Both the position numbers and the translations under genes were made by a program. 6,664 nucleotides of DNA from DATEVL01 sp035471625. GTDB taxonomy: Bacteria > Chloroflexota > Anaerolineae > Anaerolineales > E44-bin32. The stretch is from assembly GCA_035471625.1 (NCBI GenBank), contig DATIPT010000055.1:1-6664 (forward strand). The letters are read 5' to 3'. Shown here piece after piece: positions 5,528 to 6,664 of this stretch (its first letter is position 1; each line of letters starts with the position of its first letter). The notes below the pieces were generated by a model. It worked only from the letters and a program-made list of their open reading frames with translations. It did no database searches and had not been told where the DNA came from.

Positions 5528-6439
5528 CTACTCGGCCAGCGCCAGGCGAACGGCGGTCTCGTAGTCGATCAGTTCGATCTGGGGAAACAGGCGCCGGGCG
5601 GTCGGATCCCGGACGATGACTTCGTTCCGCAAGCTCTCGATGAGATGACGACCGACTCGGGCTTCGACCGGTGTCACCAGATGCAGCCAGTAGGATGAGA
5701 GCCGCGGTGTCAGGACGGGCACGGGGATGAGAAGACGTCGAAGGCCGCGCACCCGGGCGTAGCCGCGCATCATGTCACCGTAGGTCAGGACGTCGGCCCC
5801 GCCGATCTCGAGAATCCTCCCCGTGCTTTCCTCGACGTCGAGCACGCCCACGAGGTAGTCGAGGACGTTGGCATCGGCGATCGGCTGGGTTCGTGTGTAG
5901 ACCCAGCGGGGGCAGATCATCACCGGGAGGCGCTCCGTGAGGGCGCGGATCATCTCGAACGAGAGGCTTCCCTTTCCGACGACGACGGCGGCGCGAAGTT
6001 CGGTGACCGGGACTCCGGCGGAGCCGAGGACCTCGCCGGTCTCCTGACGCGACCGCAGGTGGGGAGAGAGCTCGGCATCGGGATCGCCCAGCCCGCCGAG
6101 GTAGATGATCCGACGGACGCCGGCTTGGTGGGCCGCTTCGGCGAAGTTGCGGGCGGCTTGCCGGTCGCGGTCTTCGAAGTCGGCATTCGATCCCATGCTG
6201 TGGATCAGGTAGTAGGCGGCATCGACACCCCGCAGGCCGGGGAGGAGCGTGTTCGGCTGCAGGACGTCGCCGCGAACGGTTTCCACGTCGCCGGCCCACG
6301 GCACGCCGTGAAGCCGGCGCGGATCCCGCACGAAGCAGCGGACACCTCGGCCGGCCTCGAGCAGGCGCGCGGTCAGGCGACCGCCGACATAGCCGGTGGC
6401 GCCCGTCACCAAGACCCGGCCGAAGCCGGACGCGGTCAT
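5528..6439 (-). CDS. Atypical short-chain dehydrogenase-like NAD(P)-binding protein
   Basis: A 303-residue Rossmann-fold protein of the atypical SDR/NmrA-like group. The dinucleotide motif is GATGYVG at residues 13-19, and Arg38 in FVRDP suggests NADP preference. Family-type motifs follow: YYLIHSMG (76-83), RIIYLGGLG (110-118), LRSRQETGEVL (128-138), and a stretch from LSFEMIR to QPIADANVLDYLV. The classical YxxxK catalytic pair is not visible, so it may be a cofactor-binding regulator, an epimerase-like enzyme or a reductase; the reaction is unknown. Relatives I recall often carry a C-terminal DUF2867 domain, which is absent here. ATG 6439 is chosen because it overlaps the upstream stop codon as ATGA and has GGGGAAG upstream; an earlier in-frame start at 6472 would run further into the upstream gene. 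Confidence 0.85.
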   Translation of the reverse strand: MTASGFGRVLVTGATGYVGGRLTARLLEAGRGVRCFVRDPRRLHGVPWAGDVETVRGDVLQPNTLLPGLRGVDAAYYLIHSMGSNADFEDRDRQAARNFAEAAHQAGVRRIIYLGGLGDPDAELSPHLRSRQETGEVLGSAGVPVTELRAAVVVGKGSLSFEMIRALTERLPVMICPRWVYTRTQPIADANVLDYLVGVLDVEESTGRILEIGGADVLTYGDMMRGYARVRGLRRLLIPVPVLTPRLSSYWLHLVTPVEARVGRHLIESLRNEVIVRDPTARRLFPQIELIDYETAVRLALAE

Positions 6440-6664
6440 GTCGTGTGCTTCCCCATCCAGAAGCGACGCCAATCTCCCTTCGCGGCGCGCAGCGCTAGGA
6501 AGGCATACAGGCTAGCCGTGAAGAATCCCAACACCATGACGAACAGGACCCAGACGGTCGCTAGGACGAGGGACTCCTCCCGATAGACGATCCATCCCGA
6601 GAACAGTGCAAATCCGACGTACAGATCGACCAGGGAGACGATCCCCCACGGCATCGAGAGCAGC
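6436..6664 (-). CDS. DUF1475-like small membrane protein (5' partial)
   Basis: The frame stays open to the right edge, so the N-terminus is missing. The Met at 6654 has no Shine-Dalgarno sequence and falls inside what looks like a conserved PWGIVSLVDLYVGF segment, so it is probably internal. From that Met, 72 residues show two hydrophobic spans (about 4-23 and 29-54) separated by a short polar YREES turn, then a basic tail ending GKHTT. This matches the DUF1475 pattern I recall (PWG, D-Y-GF, W-x-x-Y-[RK]-E), a family of roughly 100-residue bacterial membrane proteins without known function. Its TGA overlaps the ATG of the SDR gene by four bases, a classic arrangement for translational coupling, so the two are very likely one operon. 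Confidence 0.75.
   Translation of the reverse strand, partial: LLSMPWGIVSLVDLYVGFALFSGWIVYREESLVLATVWVLFVMVLGFFTASLYAFLALRAAKGDWRRFWMGKHTT

Overview
The window is about 6.7 kb of GC-rich, gene-dense bacterial chromosome. It holds no RNA genes, insertion sequences, CRISPR arrays or phage genes that I can see. The best taxonomic hint is the first gene: a DUF11-type repeat protein that carries its own sortase domain behind an APETGFAPG motif. I recall that arrangement mainly from Chloroflexota (Anaerolineae-like genomes). The assignment is tentative because the other genes are widespread housekeeping types.

Layout, left to right. (1) Positions 2-1570 (+) are the 3' part of a large surface protein: a broken repeat, two DUF11-like modules, an LPXTG-like motif and a sortase domain. 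A strong GC hairpin with a short T-run (1602-1632) follows. (2) Positions 1677-2318 (+) encode a SAM-dependent O-methyltransferase of the catechol/caffeoyl-CoA OMT type. (3) Positions 2388-2666 (-) encode a 92-residue protein of unknown function, convergent with the methyltransferase and divergent from the next unit. (4) Positions 2780-5482 (+) are a tight three-gene run: mutY (A/G-specific adenine glycosylase with an intact Nudix box), arfB (ribosome rescue hydrolase, overlapping mutY by 29 bp) and a class I PLP aminotransferase 20 bp further on. The mutY start has a -10-like box at the right distance for a leaderless transcript. (5) A hairpin at 5482-5510 separates this run from a convergent minus-strand pair: an atypical SDR NAD(P)-binding protein (5528-6439) and, overlapping it by ATGA, the 3' part of a DUF1475-like membrane protein that runs off the right edge.

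The genes do not form one pathway. The mutY-arfB-aminotransferase run mixes DNA repair, translation rescue and amino-acid metabolism, so shared transcription there looks like genome compaction. The SDR and DUF1475-like pair is probably translationally coupled, with unknown function. I found no clearly new multi-gene system. The points most worth a second look are the self-contained substrate-plus-sortase architecture, the sharp codon-usage change between its repeat modules, and the complete Nudix motif in MutY. No intergenic stretch exceeds about 115 bp.
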